A stretch of DNA of 64,000 nt, from assembly GCF_020382885.2 (NCBI RefSeq), contig NC_058494.1, forward strand, positions 13,844,001 through 13,908,000, in the 5' to 3' direction. Each line of letters begins with the position of its first letter. Position 1 is the stretch's first letter. Below, piece after piece: positions 44,916 to 56,478 of the stretch. Source of the stretch: Scatophagus argus (lineage: Eukaryota; Chordata; Actinopteri; Scatophagidae). The position numbers were made by a program, and so were the translations under genes. The notes beneath the pieces are model-generated. The model was given only the letters and a program-made list of their open reading frames with translations. It did not search any database and was not told the DNA's origin.

Positions 44916-46280
44916 GCTAGATGAAGAATATGGAAAGTTGTACACGTAGCAAAATATTAGTGCAAAGTCATTTCACTTTTGTATTACTGACAGTCTGTCT
45001 TGATTTGTGATTTTTATGGTAATTGGATGCATGTCCCCAGTGCAGTTTACTTACCTTTTCAAGACGCATTGTGCAATATGTTACATCGATGGAAAAAATG
45101 CAGAAAATTTGTTTTGGCGTCATTGTTTGTCTGAAAGTCCAGTGAAAACATGATGTTTACTTACTGTGTTTTTTCAAATGAACTGACCCATGGCCTTGAA
45201 TGTCACAAAAACACAGTCTCTCTATATGCAATGTAATCATCAAAGCACAGAAAATTAACAGATGTTTCCTGAACAAAGATGTTCTCTGAGGTCCCTCGAT
45301 CATTCATGTCTACAGCACCATGAGGTAAATGGTGTCATTTTAGCTTTTGAAAACATTTGAAGATCGGATCTGTTTCATTTGATTAGGATCTTTTTATCTG
45401 CACTGTAGTTCTTTTCCTGTGAAGCTGCTTTCCACAATATGGATCCTGTCCTTTGCTTTGCCTTGAGTTTATGCTCGCTGTTTTGTTTCAAAAATGTGTG
45501 TCCTTTTCATTGTTTACTGTGGGTGACATTTACCAAGTCAGGATATGCTGTGCAGTCCCCCTTAAAGCACCTTGGGATACCCCTCATATGGCACTCAGTA
45601 GCTTGTAGATTTCCTAGATGATTGTGAGTTTGTGTATGTTTGATTTGATTTTTTTTTTTTTTTTTTTTTTGGAGGGGATTGTTGTTAGGGATTGTCGAGA
45701 TAATATTGTGAAATAGCCCTGTCTATCCGTAGTTAGGTCTCTTTTTTTCTGTTGAGTTTTGTGTTGTGTTGATGGCCTTCTTACAGCAAGTGATGCATTT
45801 CCAGATCTCATTATGCTTTTACCTTTTGGTATTAGACGTGTGCTATCTGATACAGGCTGCATAATAAAACAGTAGGAAGGAATGCATCTTGAATGTAAAG
45901 CGTTATTTCAGCTTTTAAAGATTTGGACAGTATAGGTGACAGTAGGATGGCATTTCTGATTTACCCAGGCTGCTGTGCCTTTTCAGGTTGAGGTAAGCCA
46001 GTTCCTGTGAAGTACAATCATTTCTGAAATTTCTTTTGGTTTTCCTTTAGTTGTCCTCTAGGGGGAGACAGATACCAGCACTTGCACTGATTTGTGTTGC
46101 TATGAAATAGGCCTAGAATGAAGCCAGAAATTTGCTGTGGCTGCCGTTAACAATCATTTTGTGTTATAATTTATAATGTGTGCCACCTGGTACACATGTT
46201 TTAGGAAAATCATGAAACCACAATAAAAATGGATACCAGATTTTACAAAAGTATAATGTGTTTTCTTTTCATTATGTGTT

Positions 46281-46425
46281 AGAAGAAGAAGAATCGGCTT
46301 TATTGGCAGTATATTTTTAAATACACTGAGTTTTTCCTCTGCATTTAATCCATCCTTGAGCACACATGCAGCAAATTACATGCAGTGAACACACACACAT
46401 ACAGGAGCAGTGGGCTGTCATGTCA
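46281..46425 (-). mobile_element. SINE 3' tail fragment, reverse orientation
   Basis: The reverse complement reads 'cagcccactgctcctgtatg', 'ttcactgcatg', 'gtgtgctcaaggatgg', 'ttaaatgcagagg', 'aaaaatatactg' and ends in TTC repeats. The same words occur in the same order in the 3' half of the SINE at 60285-60575, so these are two copies of one family. The 5' tRNA-like half is absent here. Confidence 0.65.
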
Positions 46426-47070
46426 AGATGTAAAAGTCACTGTGGTGAAAGTAAAACATGCTATCTTTTTGCTGGGCTGGATCATAGTTCCTTCTTATCT
46501 GATAAGAAATCTCACACTGATTTCTGTGTTAACTGACTGGACACAGTCATTCATTAGCTTGGAACACTGTTTGGTGACTCCAGCAGATGACAGGCGCTGA
46601 ACGTGTTCAATGAAATGACTGACAACTTATGTGTAGTAACTTACTGCACGGTGGGAACCTGAGACTGTTGTATATGTAGAGTGTGGTGGTTGAATTCCCT
46701 TTGCATGAAGAGATGAATCAATGATGAAAACAGTCCTTAGTAACAGGATCATTTCAGAAGGTGCCAGCCCGATGAAGGGAAGGAGAAAATAATTCTGAAT
46801 GACCCTGATTGATGTGAATGATCTATCAGCAATTGTGCAATTCAGCTGCATAAAATGGGAATTTTGCCAGGAGTTTTCTAACACCAAGGACTGAATAAAC
46901 AGTAGGCACATGTTCAGGTGCCAGAACATTAGTGCAAATATCAACCAGCTGGACTCTCAACATGAGCACGGTCATATCCATTACGAGAAAACACTGTGCA
47001 TGAGCAGTGCCAACTAAAGCACAGAAAAAAACATTACAAAATTGCAAGAGAAAGTCTTTTAGCAAAGGAT

Positions 47071-47120
47071 TTTATTAAAAAAAAAGATGACATATTTACA
47101 ATATTAAAGGCACATTTATT
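47071..47120 (-). promoter_or_regulatory. hmox1: candidate hmox1 poly(A) signals
   Basis: AATAAA on the minus strand occurs at 47120-47115 and 47076-47071, about 215 and 260 bases past the hmox1 stop. Confidence 0.5.
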
Positions 47121-47334
47121 GCACATCTTAATGCATACTGGATAACCGTGTTAAAAATTACACTCAGCTTTCAAGGATGCATATTATAAATAGTTCAGAA
47201 ACATTATACAGTATTTTGTTACTGACAGTGATCTTACATTATAATCAGGTAAGAGTATTTAAGAATTGCACAGTACAAAAGTAAAGATTTTAAATCCTAA
47301 AGAGAAAATATAAGGTATTTCGTGTGTAGCTCCT

Positions 47335-49020
47335 CTAAAGAACATAGATTCCCATGCTGACTGTGGCCAGAGCCACAACAAGTCCCAGGACCATCCTGAG
47401 GAGTGGAGCACTTTTCATAATGGTTCCATTAATCAGGAGTGTTTCTACTGGTTTGGAGCGTGTTGAACAATTCAGCAACTTGTTTCCAGTGCCGGTCAGC
47501 ATCTTCTGTAAATCCTCAAACACCTGCAATTTTTTAACAAAAGAACAACAAAAAAAAAAACATCCATCAGCTGCTTCTGGCAGAAAAACACAACTGCAAG
47601 AGTAAAGATTAATCGTGTAAACTCAGCTGCCCTCACTCAGGCCACTCATCGTCGCTCTGTACCTGAATGTTGAACTCGAATGCTCTGACAGCCTCCTCGA
47701 GCACGGCGTTCCTCTCCTCCTCCGTCAGCTCCACGCTATTCATCCGGCTGCGATATAGCTGTTTGAAGAGGTTGGGGCTGGACACACCAGGGAAGGCAAA
47801 GAACGACAGACCCTCGCTGCCCTTCAGCCCCATGGATTTCTGGGCGATTCGACCAAGGACCTGACCTCCTGACAGGTCGCCTAGATAACGGGTGTACGCA
47901 TGGGCTACCAAAAATTCAGGGTTTTCCCTACCAATCTGAAAAGAAGGAGGGAGATGAAGAGTGTTATTTCAGTATCAGACAGCAGAGAAACCGAATGCAG
48001 TATATGCATGATTCAACAAAACGTACTTGTCTCAGTCTGTGGCAGTATCTTTTAGTGGCTGCTGGGACAACAATCTTCTCTCTCCAGTCCTGGCCATAGA
48101 AGTACTCCAGGTCTTTCTCAATGGCCCCCAGCCTGGCCAGTTCAGTAGGGAAGTAAATGGGAGCGACCCCAGGGTGGTTGGAGTTCCTGTCCAGCTCTTC
48201 CTCCAGGGCTTGGTAGATTTCATACAGTGAGCACAAGAGGAGCTGAAGAGGAAGAGGAGGAGGGGGAGAAGAGGTGATGTCAGATAAAAAGATCATGAAA
48301 AGGTAGGAAAAATGTGAGATTATCTGATAAAAATATATATATTGGGCTGTTCTATATTACCTTGTACTGCTGCAGGGTGACTTGTCCCCTCTGGAAGCTC
48401 AGCATCAGTTGTGTGTTTTCTGCCCTGACGTGACTCTCCTTCGTCACCTTTTTGATTTGTTCTGACAAATCTCTGCAGAAAGAAATCAAATCATATTCAG
48501 CGCAGCCCAGTTGACCTCCGCTGTGTTAAAAACAGGTCCTTTCTGACCACTTTGGTCACCTGCAGGGTTGACATTAGTGGCATAAAAGAGCAAAGGGTAG
48601 GAGAAGTACGCATGACATAAACGTAAAGAACGTATATGAGACTCCAAAGTACAGAGAACACATTGTGGGAATTACTGCAACGCATCTGGATTTTTATCTA
48701 ATGTAGGCAACACAAAGCTGATAAACCACCACAAGCACAAAGGGAAAGTCAGCACATTACAGCACCACAAACCTGCTTTTGGATACTGCAGCATTAATGC
48801 AGATATGGTCATCCTAACTCAGTCAGAGTTTAATGTCTTCTAAGATATTTACAGTTTGAACACAATATTGTAGGAGGCTTTCATGGGACGAGCAATGCAA
48901 TGCCTAATGGTGACATGTGATCGAGTTAAAAGATGTGAAGATAAAATGAATCATAGTAGCTCATTCTTACCCGTCACACATCTGTTCTGCTGCTGTCTGA
49001 GTCTTCTTCTCTGTCTCCAT
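47335..49020 (-). CDS. hmox1: heme oxygenase 1
   Basis: Heme oxygenase 1 oxidises heme to biliverdin, CO and Fe2+ with electrons from cytochrome P450 reductase on the ER membrane. Five coding exons on the minus strand, 49020-48971, 48472-48361, 48242-48027, 47935-47663 and 47523-47335, give 279 residues (human 288). All junctions are in phase with AG/GT. The proximal heme-ligand His is H31 in [17 protein letters not shown]. The signature [20 protein letters not shown] carries the distal-helix GDLSGG with its catalytic Asp. [18 protein letters not shown] is also typical. A C-terminal hydrophobic anchor ([20 protein letters not shown] then IYVL) marks a tail-anchored ER protein, as in HMOX1. 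The exon with the ATG carries only seven untranslated bases before an acceptor, so a noncoding first exon exists upstream. Teleosts have hmox1a and hmox1b; which one this is cannot be decided. Confidence 0.97.
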
Positions 49021-49201
49021 CGTGGCCCTGAAATAAAGGGAGGATGTCAGAGATGTGCTTCTGCAGAACATAAAACATCTTCCCGCATGACCACCAACCT
49101 TGTATAGGGATTCACAAGGTATCAGAACAAACATCAGAAAAGAGTTGATAAGCTTCAAAGTATCACAAAAAACGACTATGCCAATATTGCATTTTACTCA
49201 C

Positions 49202-49265
49202 TAGTTCGGATGAAGCCCTGTAGGTTTTGTAGTTTGGTCAAGTGGTTCAGTTCTCTCTCTCTGGA
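49202..49265 (-). other. hmox1: hmox1 noncoding first exon (predicted)
   Basis: On the minus strand, sequence just downstream of a TATA box runs to CATCCGAACTA|GTGAGT at 49202, a consensus donor. It can be joined to the acceptor ttatttcag before the ATG exon (from 49027). The 5' end near 49265 is inferred from TATA spacing. Confidence 0.6.
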
Positions 49266-49290
49266 TGTCTAAGCCAGCAGACTTCTCTCC

Positions 49291-49298
49291 CTTTTATA
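49291..49298 (-). promoter_or_regulatory. hmox1: hmox1 TATA box
   Basis: TATAAAAG on the minus strand sits about 30 bases upstream of the predicted first exon. HMOX1 promoters are TATA-type and stress-inducible. Confidence 0.65.
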
Positions 49299-49365
49299 TG
49301 ATCCTCCTCTGTCTCCTCCCTCGCACAGCTAAACCAAAACAGGAACTCAGGCTCACAAAGCCTCA

Positions 49366-50221
49366 GCTAAACATGATATGGCAACTTCAGCAGAAAAAAA
49401 AAGGACGGGAGGAGGGAACAAGAGTTAACATGATTCAGCAACTATGACAGCAACTTGGAAAAGACTTGGGGGAGGGACTATGAGTCCTGAGCATGAGTTG
49501 GGAAGTTTTAGCACAGCCCCTGAAAAGCAGAGGGAGGATGGCAGACTGCTAAACATGACAGTGCAGCTTTGGAGTTCTGAAGTTGAACCAGACTGTAGGA
49601 GGAGCTGACGCTAAACATGACTGTGTGAGTTTCTGCAGTCAGGGGGGGAAGTGTTGAAACACTGAAACAGTGACTCATGGTACAGAGAAAACAGTCACAT
49701 GGTTGTCAGCACAAATACGCCAGCAGTTCATCAGAAGCATGAACAGGTTCAACCACGTTACTAAATTACTGATTTGTTCAGATGAAAAGATAGAGTTTCC
49801 ATAGCACAAGAGGGAGGCTACAATTATATTAAGAGATATGGTGAAACAGCAGAGAACTGTATTTTTTAGCTATCATATTTTTTATATATATAATTATGTA
49901 ATGATTCTCCTCACGCTAAATCAATTACACGTGATATAGTAATGCAGAAACGAATGGTGTCTAATGTAAACAAATCAGTAAAGCAGCGAAAATCCTCATT
50001 TTTAAACTTCTAAACATCTAAAAACAACAGCTGGATGATTTTACGTGAAAAATGTGTCACAGAACCCAAGTTCACCGGTTTGCTCAGCCAGCTGTGGGGA
50101 GACATGATAATTGGTCATGTATTAAATCAGTTAGCGCTCACTCAAGCTTAGCATGAATCAGCGGACAGGACGAGAGGGAGGAACAGCGGGACAAGGGAAG
50201 CGCTAAACGTGAGTCAGCAGC
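49366..50221. promoter_or_regulatory. hmox1: cluster of stress-response / Maf-AP-1-like elements upstream of hmox1
   Basis: A recurring motif of the form GCTAAACATGAnTCAGCA appears in several degenerate copies: 49366-49376, 49424-49440 (TGATTCAGCA), 49548-49565 (TGACAGTGCA, an antioxidant-response core TGACnnnGC), 49610-49625, 50146-50162 (TGAATCAGC) and 50202-50221 (GCTAAACGTGAGTCAGCAGC). AP-1 type TGACTCA lies at 49671-49677 and TGAGTC at 49480-49485. NRF2-small Maf/BACH1 bind TGA(G/C)TCAGCA elements at HMOX1 enhancers, so these are likely inducible elements. The assignment is by motif only. Confidence 0.6.
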
Positions 50222-51613
50222 TTTTTTCCTCAACACGCCACGGTTCACACCGACCTGAAGCTGTGGGCGAACTACACGTCTGTTGTTTGACGTTGTTTGA
50301 TACACATTCGCTAACTATTCAATGGACAGAGTCGTCCTGGTCAAAAGTTTAAATTAATGGTAAGCTTGTTTGTCCTGCAAGGTAACGTTTGTTCCAACTG
50401 TCGATGTCGTAAGCTGAAAATGTCTCAGTTGGAACTTTAAATTCACAACCTCGGGACGTTTAACTAAGTAACGTTTAACTAAGTAACTCGCAGCCTTATC
50501 CGTGAGTCTCATTTGCTTTGGAGCAACACGGACTCGACAGTTGGAAAGCCTAACGTTTTGAAGAGAAAATCCCAAGTTCACTCTTTATTGGCAGCAATAA
50601 AGCCCGAGTGTCATGTAGCGTTAGCTTGGTTTCTGCAAAAGCAAGCCCCCCACTGAGCCAAACACCTAGCTTAGCATTAGCTAGCTGCTTCCTCTCTGTC
50701 TCACCTGTAGGAGCCAGTGGTGAGAGAATAGTATTCAGGTCGTTGTGTTGATACCGCATTATGAATGTACTTTGCGGGTCGTTACTTGAAGTAAAGGTAC
50801 GTCAGTATTATCTGTAAAAATAAACATATCAAGTATCAAGTGAAGAAGCTCGTTTCTGTTTTGCTATTTTATATGATGTTTTGGGTTTAATATCACACAT
50901 CCGCTGATGTGTAATGTTGTACATTGTTGAATTTGAGCTAAATTAACTACTTCATGTGATGTTGGGTAGTTAAATCTGCAGGAGCACAACGTATTCTGTA
51001 AGGTCATCATATAGGATCACAGTCCTGTGAGGTATACAGGTATCTCTAAAAACATTCAGCTTTTAATGTCAGAAAAACGGCCATTCCCTGCTTTGTATCA
51101 GTGCAGTTTCTAGATATTTCAGTGAGATTTTTGACTGCTTAACAAGTAGGAGGATTTTCTAAAACCATAAAGGAACACTTCATTCTTCAGCTTAGCAGGA
51201 AACAAAACAACAGATGCGTGCAGTGAACAGTAAAGATGTGAAAAATCATAATGCTGAAAGCAGTAACTAAAGCTGTTTAGTGGAGTAAAATGTCCAGTTC
51301 AATCTAGACATCAGTACTGCACCTCCAAAAGCCTACAACACACACACCAGATTCATCTAGAGGGATAAATGGCACTACAAGTAAGAGGGAAGTGTGTGTT
51401 TCTAATTTGGAGGTGAACCTTTAATGATTAAATCACTCCACACATACTGAATTAGGGCACGTTTGGTTTAACAGTAAATTCAAATAGTGCCCCATGTAGC
51501 ATCAGAATGAAGTACTTTTACAAGTTTCACTGTGTTCTCCGCCACCTCTGTGTCGCTTGGAGCTCATACTTCGGTGACATTACTGACCGTCACTCTCGTC
51601 CCTGACTGTGTAG
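50222..51613 (+). other. 5' region of the hmgxb4-like gene
   Basis: This holds the promoter and leader of the plus-strand hmgxb4-like gene, head-to-head with hmox1. A possible upstream coding start lies at 50761: ATG plus 11 codons (NVLCGSLLEVK) end at 50796 before gtacgt and would join in frame to the exon at 51614. No other feature was found. Confidence 0.4.
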
Positions 51614-54270
51614 ATGGATGGTGAAGCAGGCCGCAGACAGAAGAAAAGTTCCTACAGAGACTTAATGATGGATGAGGAGGAGCTGGAGGAGCCCGATTTG
51701 GAGTATGAGAAATGTAGCACCAAGAGGCTTTGCAAGGTGGACTGCACTGATAGTTAGAGGAAAGTTGGAGAATTTGTTGTTAAGTTTTAAGAAACAGCAG
51801 CTGTGATTAGTGGTGTGACAAGTAATAGATGACATACTGTCTTGGCATATGTTATTAATACACTGGCATCAATATTATACGCAATGTCAGAATGACATGC
51901 TGAATTGCAGACAACGAACTGGTTGCACAGCAGACATTCTGACATGTCATAATAGGAAACTCACAGGTGCATTAATGATTGCTGTATTCCACTTGGAGGA
52001 GAACCTGCTGTAATGCCTGCTGGCTCAAAGTCACTGTTACTGGGACGCTTAATGGAACCGTGCTATTCTTGCAGTTGTTTATTTAGCTTGTGTGTTTTTC
52101 TGCCTGTAGCAAGTTGAAATGTCTGCTGTACAACCAGTCCGTTGAGCTCAGAACTGTTCTGCTTTGTGGCAGCCTTAAATAAGTTAATGTCTGTGTGTGT
52201 GAAATAACGACGCTCACTGTGCAGTTTGGCACACACTGGCAGCTTGTATAATGCAGTAAATGAATACAGCGTATGATCGATTGAATATTGATCCCTGACG
52301 TTAGCTGTATGTTTTCCTGATTAGTTGCACAGCTATTGTTGCACGCTACAGACGGCTGTCTTGGAGTTATCTCGTTATTTTCGTATGTTGTGATTCGCTT
52401 TAATTGCTAGCTCCAGCTGTGACATCTTATTGCACGCTTCTTTTCAGGAACCGAATGTTTTGCTCAACAACAGAAGACGACCATCTGGTGAGGTACTTTT
52501 AACGTTGGCTGTGTGCGTTAACCATGTGTCACCTGTGCAGGTAGCTGAAGGTCTTTTTATATTGTAGCTCGCATATCCATCATAATACAGTATGTCTCGG
52601 TAGTAAATAATGAGCAAACTTCTCTGAAATTGTCACCTTTCATAATCACATGGCAATCATGATCACAGTATCATCATCTATCATAACTGTCATACATAAT
52701 ACACTGTAATACATGACATTGCAGGCAAGAGTGGAACAGAGCCTGAACTTCATGGAGCGGACTCCTCCAGTCTCCACCCTGCGTATACGATCTGTGTGCC
52801 ACAAGATAAATTGGGAATAAGAGGAGGAGAAAAGGTGAGAGAATAGATGGGCTCTATAAATAACATAGGATTAAATGCATTTTACTCTTTAAAGTTAAGT
52901 TTGTCTGTGGATGTTAGGATTCTAAAAACATCGATACTTTCATCCCTTCCACATTTGCTCATGATTTATGGTATATGTAAACTCGTCCTTGCAGGATAAC
53001 CGAGACAAGTTGTTATTTTCATGTTGCACAGCAGAGGGCAGCATTGATCAGGTAATTATCCTGTGTGTTATTCAAGGCTTTCTTACCCTTTCACTTCTAC
53101 TCATCATCATTTTTCTACCTTTCTCGTGCTCCCAGGCAAATTCAAGCTCCATGTTGAAGTACTGGGTTTATGTAGATAACCAGCACAGTGTGACAGACTG
53201 TCCCGTTAGCAGAGCTATCACCCCTCCTGCCACTCCAGGAACCCATGGGGCTTGTCCGTTCATACCTGTTCCACATCCAGTGACAGCTTCTATAATGAGC
53301 TCTGCAGTTAATCCCATGATGTATAGCCCCGTGACTGACACCTGCAGTCCCATTAGTTCTAAGTGCAGTCCCCCTGGTTCAGCCTGGGACACTCTCAGAT
53401 CCTCATCCAGGAGTATTGGCTGCTCTGACTGGGGTCCTGTCAGTACTGCAGCTCATCTACACCTGTTGGGGGAATCCTTGTCCCTGATTGGACAACATCT
53501 TCAGGAGACAAATGTGAGTGGATTCTAAAAGTGTAGAACTCATAGTGCTCCTGAGCAAGCTATATGGCACTGAATACAACTCACCGTACCTGGCATCCAA
53601 TCTAAATTACTGTTCATGAATTTGGGGTGGGACAATGATACATTTTGTGATGGATAAAGTGTATTGTAGAGTTGAAAATTGTACAAACAAAAGTGACAGG
53701 GGCCAAGTTAATCACGTAAATTTGTCTTACAAGACAGCAGCAGCCTTGGTTAGTTGATCCATACAAGCTGACCTGCCCAATAAGAAGACCACAGGCAAAG
53801 AAATAATCTTAAAAAATGACATCTTGAAATCTGTGAAAACTGCGAGGTTGACTGATGGGTCTGCTCCAGTTTTGACACAGACATGTGCCTCTACACGACT
53901 ACAACCGACTACATGATCAATAATGGCACGGTTCATTTAGCCTAAAGAGGACATGACTGCACTGAGGGATGATAATTGCCTTCCTTTGTGTCTCTGCAGA
54001 AAATGGTGAATATGTCAAGCAGCTTGTCTCTTCTCTTGGACTCTCTGCTGTGTGCCTTAGCTCCTCTAATCTGCCTCACTGTTGAGATACCCGAACTGAG
54101 AAGCTGTACACAACACACACTGGTGAGACATGCAGCCCCTTAACAGAGCATTCACACCACTCTGGTTTTATGCGCATGAGTGAAATGAACAACCTTTTTT
54201 TTTTTTTAAATCAATCCTTTGTCAGGCCTCCACTCTGGAAAACATTGCCTATCTGATGCCAGGGATGTGA
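51614..54270 (+). CDS. hmgxb4: HMGXB4-like protein lacking a recognisable HMG box
   Basis: HMGXB4 (HMG2L1) is a nuclear HMG-box protein linked to Wnt repression and NURF. Seven exons, 51614-51736, 52448-52487, 52725-52834, 52995-53051, 53136-53513, 54000-54122 and 54226-54270, join in frame to about 291 residues; human has about 600. The N-terminus [20 protein letters not shown] matches SQREKKRSYKDFLREEEEI. The C-terminus [20 protein letters not shown] then [20 protein letters not shown] and [13 protein letters not shown] matches the human [20 protein letters not shown]...LDNIAYIMPGL closely. Between them are only about 170 residues, with no Lys-rich region and no HMG box. DNRDKLLF at 92-99 faintly recalls EKDKLIW of the box's last helix. 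The start at 51614 follows an acceptor directly; a 12-codon upstream extension is possible. An unseen exon could restore the box, but phases already match without one. Confidence 0.8.
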
Positions 54271-55997
54271 GTGATGATGAAGACTCCACTAGCAGTACAC
54301 AGCACGTTCTAATATGCTGACAGACACTCTAGGTTAGTTTACACTTGAAACTTAAAATAAATATAATGTCTATTTTGTTCTAAAAGAATTTGTGTTGTTT
54401 TTGTTTGCAATCTTAAAGTGATTTTTGTTCTATCGCAAATATGCACATTTCCTTTAATATGCCAAGTCTTTTCTTTTTGTTCAATTAAAAGGTGTGTGTG
54501 AAGACTGGATTATGTAGTTTTCTTTTGCTGAATAGATACCTTCTGTCTGTGTCACTGGCCAGATTTAAGTTTGTCAGTTTTATTTATTTATGGCTATATA
54601 GTGGCTTTGATTTTTTTTGTATATAGACTCATACATGTTAATTTAAGCAGTAGATACAGTATTTAATTTCTCTGAAAAGTCAGTGTGCATAGTTTATACA
54701 CTATGCAATATGCATCTCCTCCATCCACGGTTACTCCACCGGCGTTCAAGGCTCCATAGTACACCTGCTTGTAGATTTGAAAATAAAACTCAGTGATGTT
54801 GCAGTTACTTTACCTTCACACTTTATTCTTGCTTTTTCCTTTCTCTTTGTGTCCTTTGGCTCTGTATTCTTTTCATTGTCTCCCTTCTTTGTTTCTTCTC
54901 CTCTCTTCACTTTTCATTCTATCTATTCTTTCATTGTTTATGCCTGCTTGTCTCTTCTCTTTTTCCGTTGTTTCTTCTCTTTTCTCAAGTCAACCATTTT
55001 TCTGATTTTTTTTTTTTTTCCTCCTGTCCCCACCCTTACATACACCACCTTTCATTACTGAGACAGCATCATGCTAATTCTTTATTAAATGTCTGAATAT
55101 TTTAACACTCAGAAAGACAATATTTTGCATAATTCATACCTTTACTTGTGATGTTATTACCTTTTCTGTTAACCTGCAGATCAGATAAGAGGATTTGTTT
55201 CTCATTTCATATCTGAGAAAAAAAAGATTCAGGGAAAAGTGTTGTGTACTTTGGTGTTTGACCATTAGATGAGCCTCCTGAACAGCTTCAGTGCCACTTC
55301 TCATAGCTTCAGCTTCTCCAAATCTGTGAAACTCATTTGGTATTTTGATGGTGGAGAATGAGAACCATAACTGTTCAGCTGGGTTAAGATTTTGTGACTT
55401 TGACTGAAAGCCTCAACATGTAATTTTGTCAAACCTGTATGGAAGCATCTAAATATATATCTTTGAGTTTCTTGGCTTTTTTAAATTATTATTTGTTACC
55501 TGTCTGTGGACAAGAAATATGAATAACACTACACATAATAGAATATCAATAACATCTCCATTCGCAAATATGAAAATGAGCACTATATCATTTTTCATTT
55601 TTATTTTTATGATTTATTGTTTTGATTAGGCAAGCTAAATCAACAATATGAATTAAAAATAACAGCTGCAGGTCTTCTGATAAGAACAGTTATCAGTGCT
55701 CCCTAACTGACAACAAACTTCACCAGTGCCTTCGGATTGGGTTGACATCTTATGCACCATCACAACATCACAGATCTTGTGCAAAACAAAAAATGCCACT
55801 TCTCACACTGAAGGCAGCAGTGGGCTAATGTTCTGTTCAGTAGCCTAATAAGCAATGAGAAATGTTGATAAATGTTGAAATTTTTGTTTGTTTTAAATAA
55901 AGGGCACAATAAAGAGTGTTGTTCAAGTGAATTTTGATTAGGCCTCTTCAATGTTGGATTGAAATGAAATAGAATATAGACATTTTTTATTTTGGCG

Positions 55998-56023
55998 TAA
56001 TAATAATAATAATAATAATAATA
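55998..56023. repeat. (TAA)n trinucleotide repeat
   Basis: About eight TAA units, followed by a short GATA repeat. Confidence 0.95.
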
Positions 56024-56305
56024 GTAATAAATAGATAGATAATCGGCTGTGCCACTTGTTAGTGACCTCGGAGAACTTGTGGCCCAGCTCAAGCTCTTGG
56101 ATTCAAAATGCGGCCCTGAAGGAAAACTAATTGAATAGCCCTGCTGTAGGCTGTTGGTTCGTGCTCTGAAAGATAAATCTTTTCCTCTAAAATGATAACA
56201 CTTTTTTGTGATGTTTATTAAGTGGGTGCATCTACGGTGAAACATTGTTAAGTGATGGGTGTAGTAAAGTTCCTCTGTGTCAGTAACCGTCTCCTCTCCA
56301 CACAG

Positions 56306-56478
56306 AGGCAGGTCTGGCTTCTCTGCGTCAGAAGGGGGAGCTGTTGCTTGAGCAGATGTGCAGCCAGCAGTCATGGTCTCTGGAGGATACCAGAAGTCCA
56401 GCCGGAGAACAGCAGGACAACGTCAAATTTTATTTCGATCATACTTGTACTAATAGAAAGAGCACTATCTGTACCTGA
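56306..56478 (+). pseudogene. exon-like remnant of unknown origin
   Basis: After the acceptor-like tctccacacag the sequence is open for 56 codons and reads GLASLRQKGELLLEQMCSQQ followed by SWSLEDTRSPAGEQQ. This looks like a helical, coding-derived segment. No donor follows the conserved-looking part, and no partner exon was seen nearby. I do not recognise the family. It could be a relic exon, a terminal exon or chance. Confidence 0.25.

Larger units (their letters stand above)
44704..47070. other. rnf11 3' UTR and convergent intergenic region
   Basis: The rnf11-like 3' UTR begins at 44704. AATAAA at 44910-44915 is the nearest poly(A) signal; further ones are near 45863 and 46222. The stretch also has a long poly-T near 45649-45671 and a reverse SINE fragment at 46281-46425. 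It runs into the end of the minus-strand hmox1 transcript. No additional gene is supported. Confidence 0.55.

Noticed and set aside
46826-47065. 79-codon minus-strand open frame downstream of hmox1
   Set aside because: It has no recognisable domain and no supporting splice sites, and lies beside the hmox1 3' end; probably chance.
52119-52145. MSAVQP-like start resembling the MSAYQV opening of the HMGXB4 HMG box
   Set aside because: A stop follows after eight codons and the rest of the box is absent; most likely coincidence.
54777-55061. 94-codon Phe/Ser-rich open frame
   Set aside because: It arises from T/C-rich low-complexity sequence.
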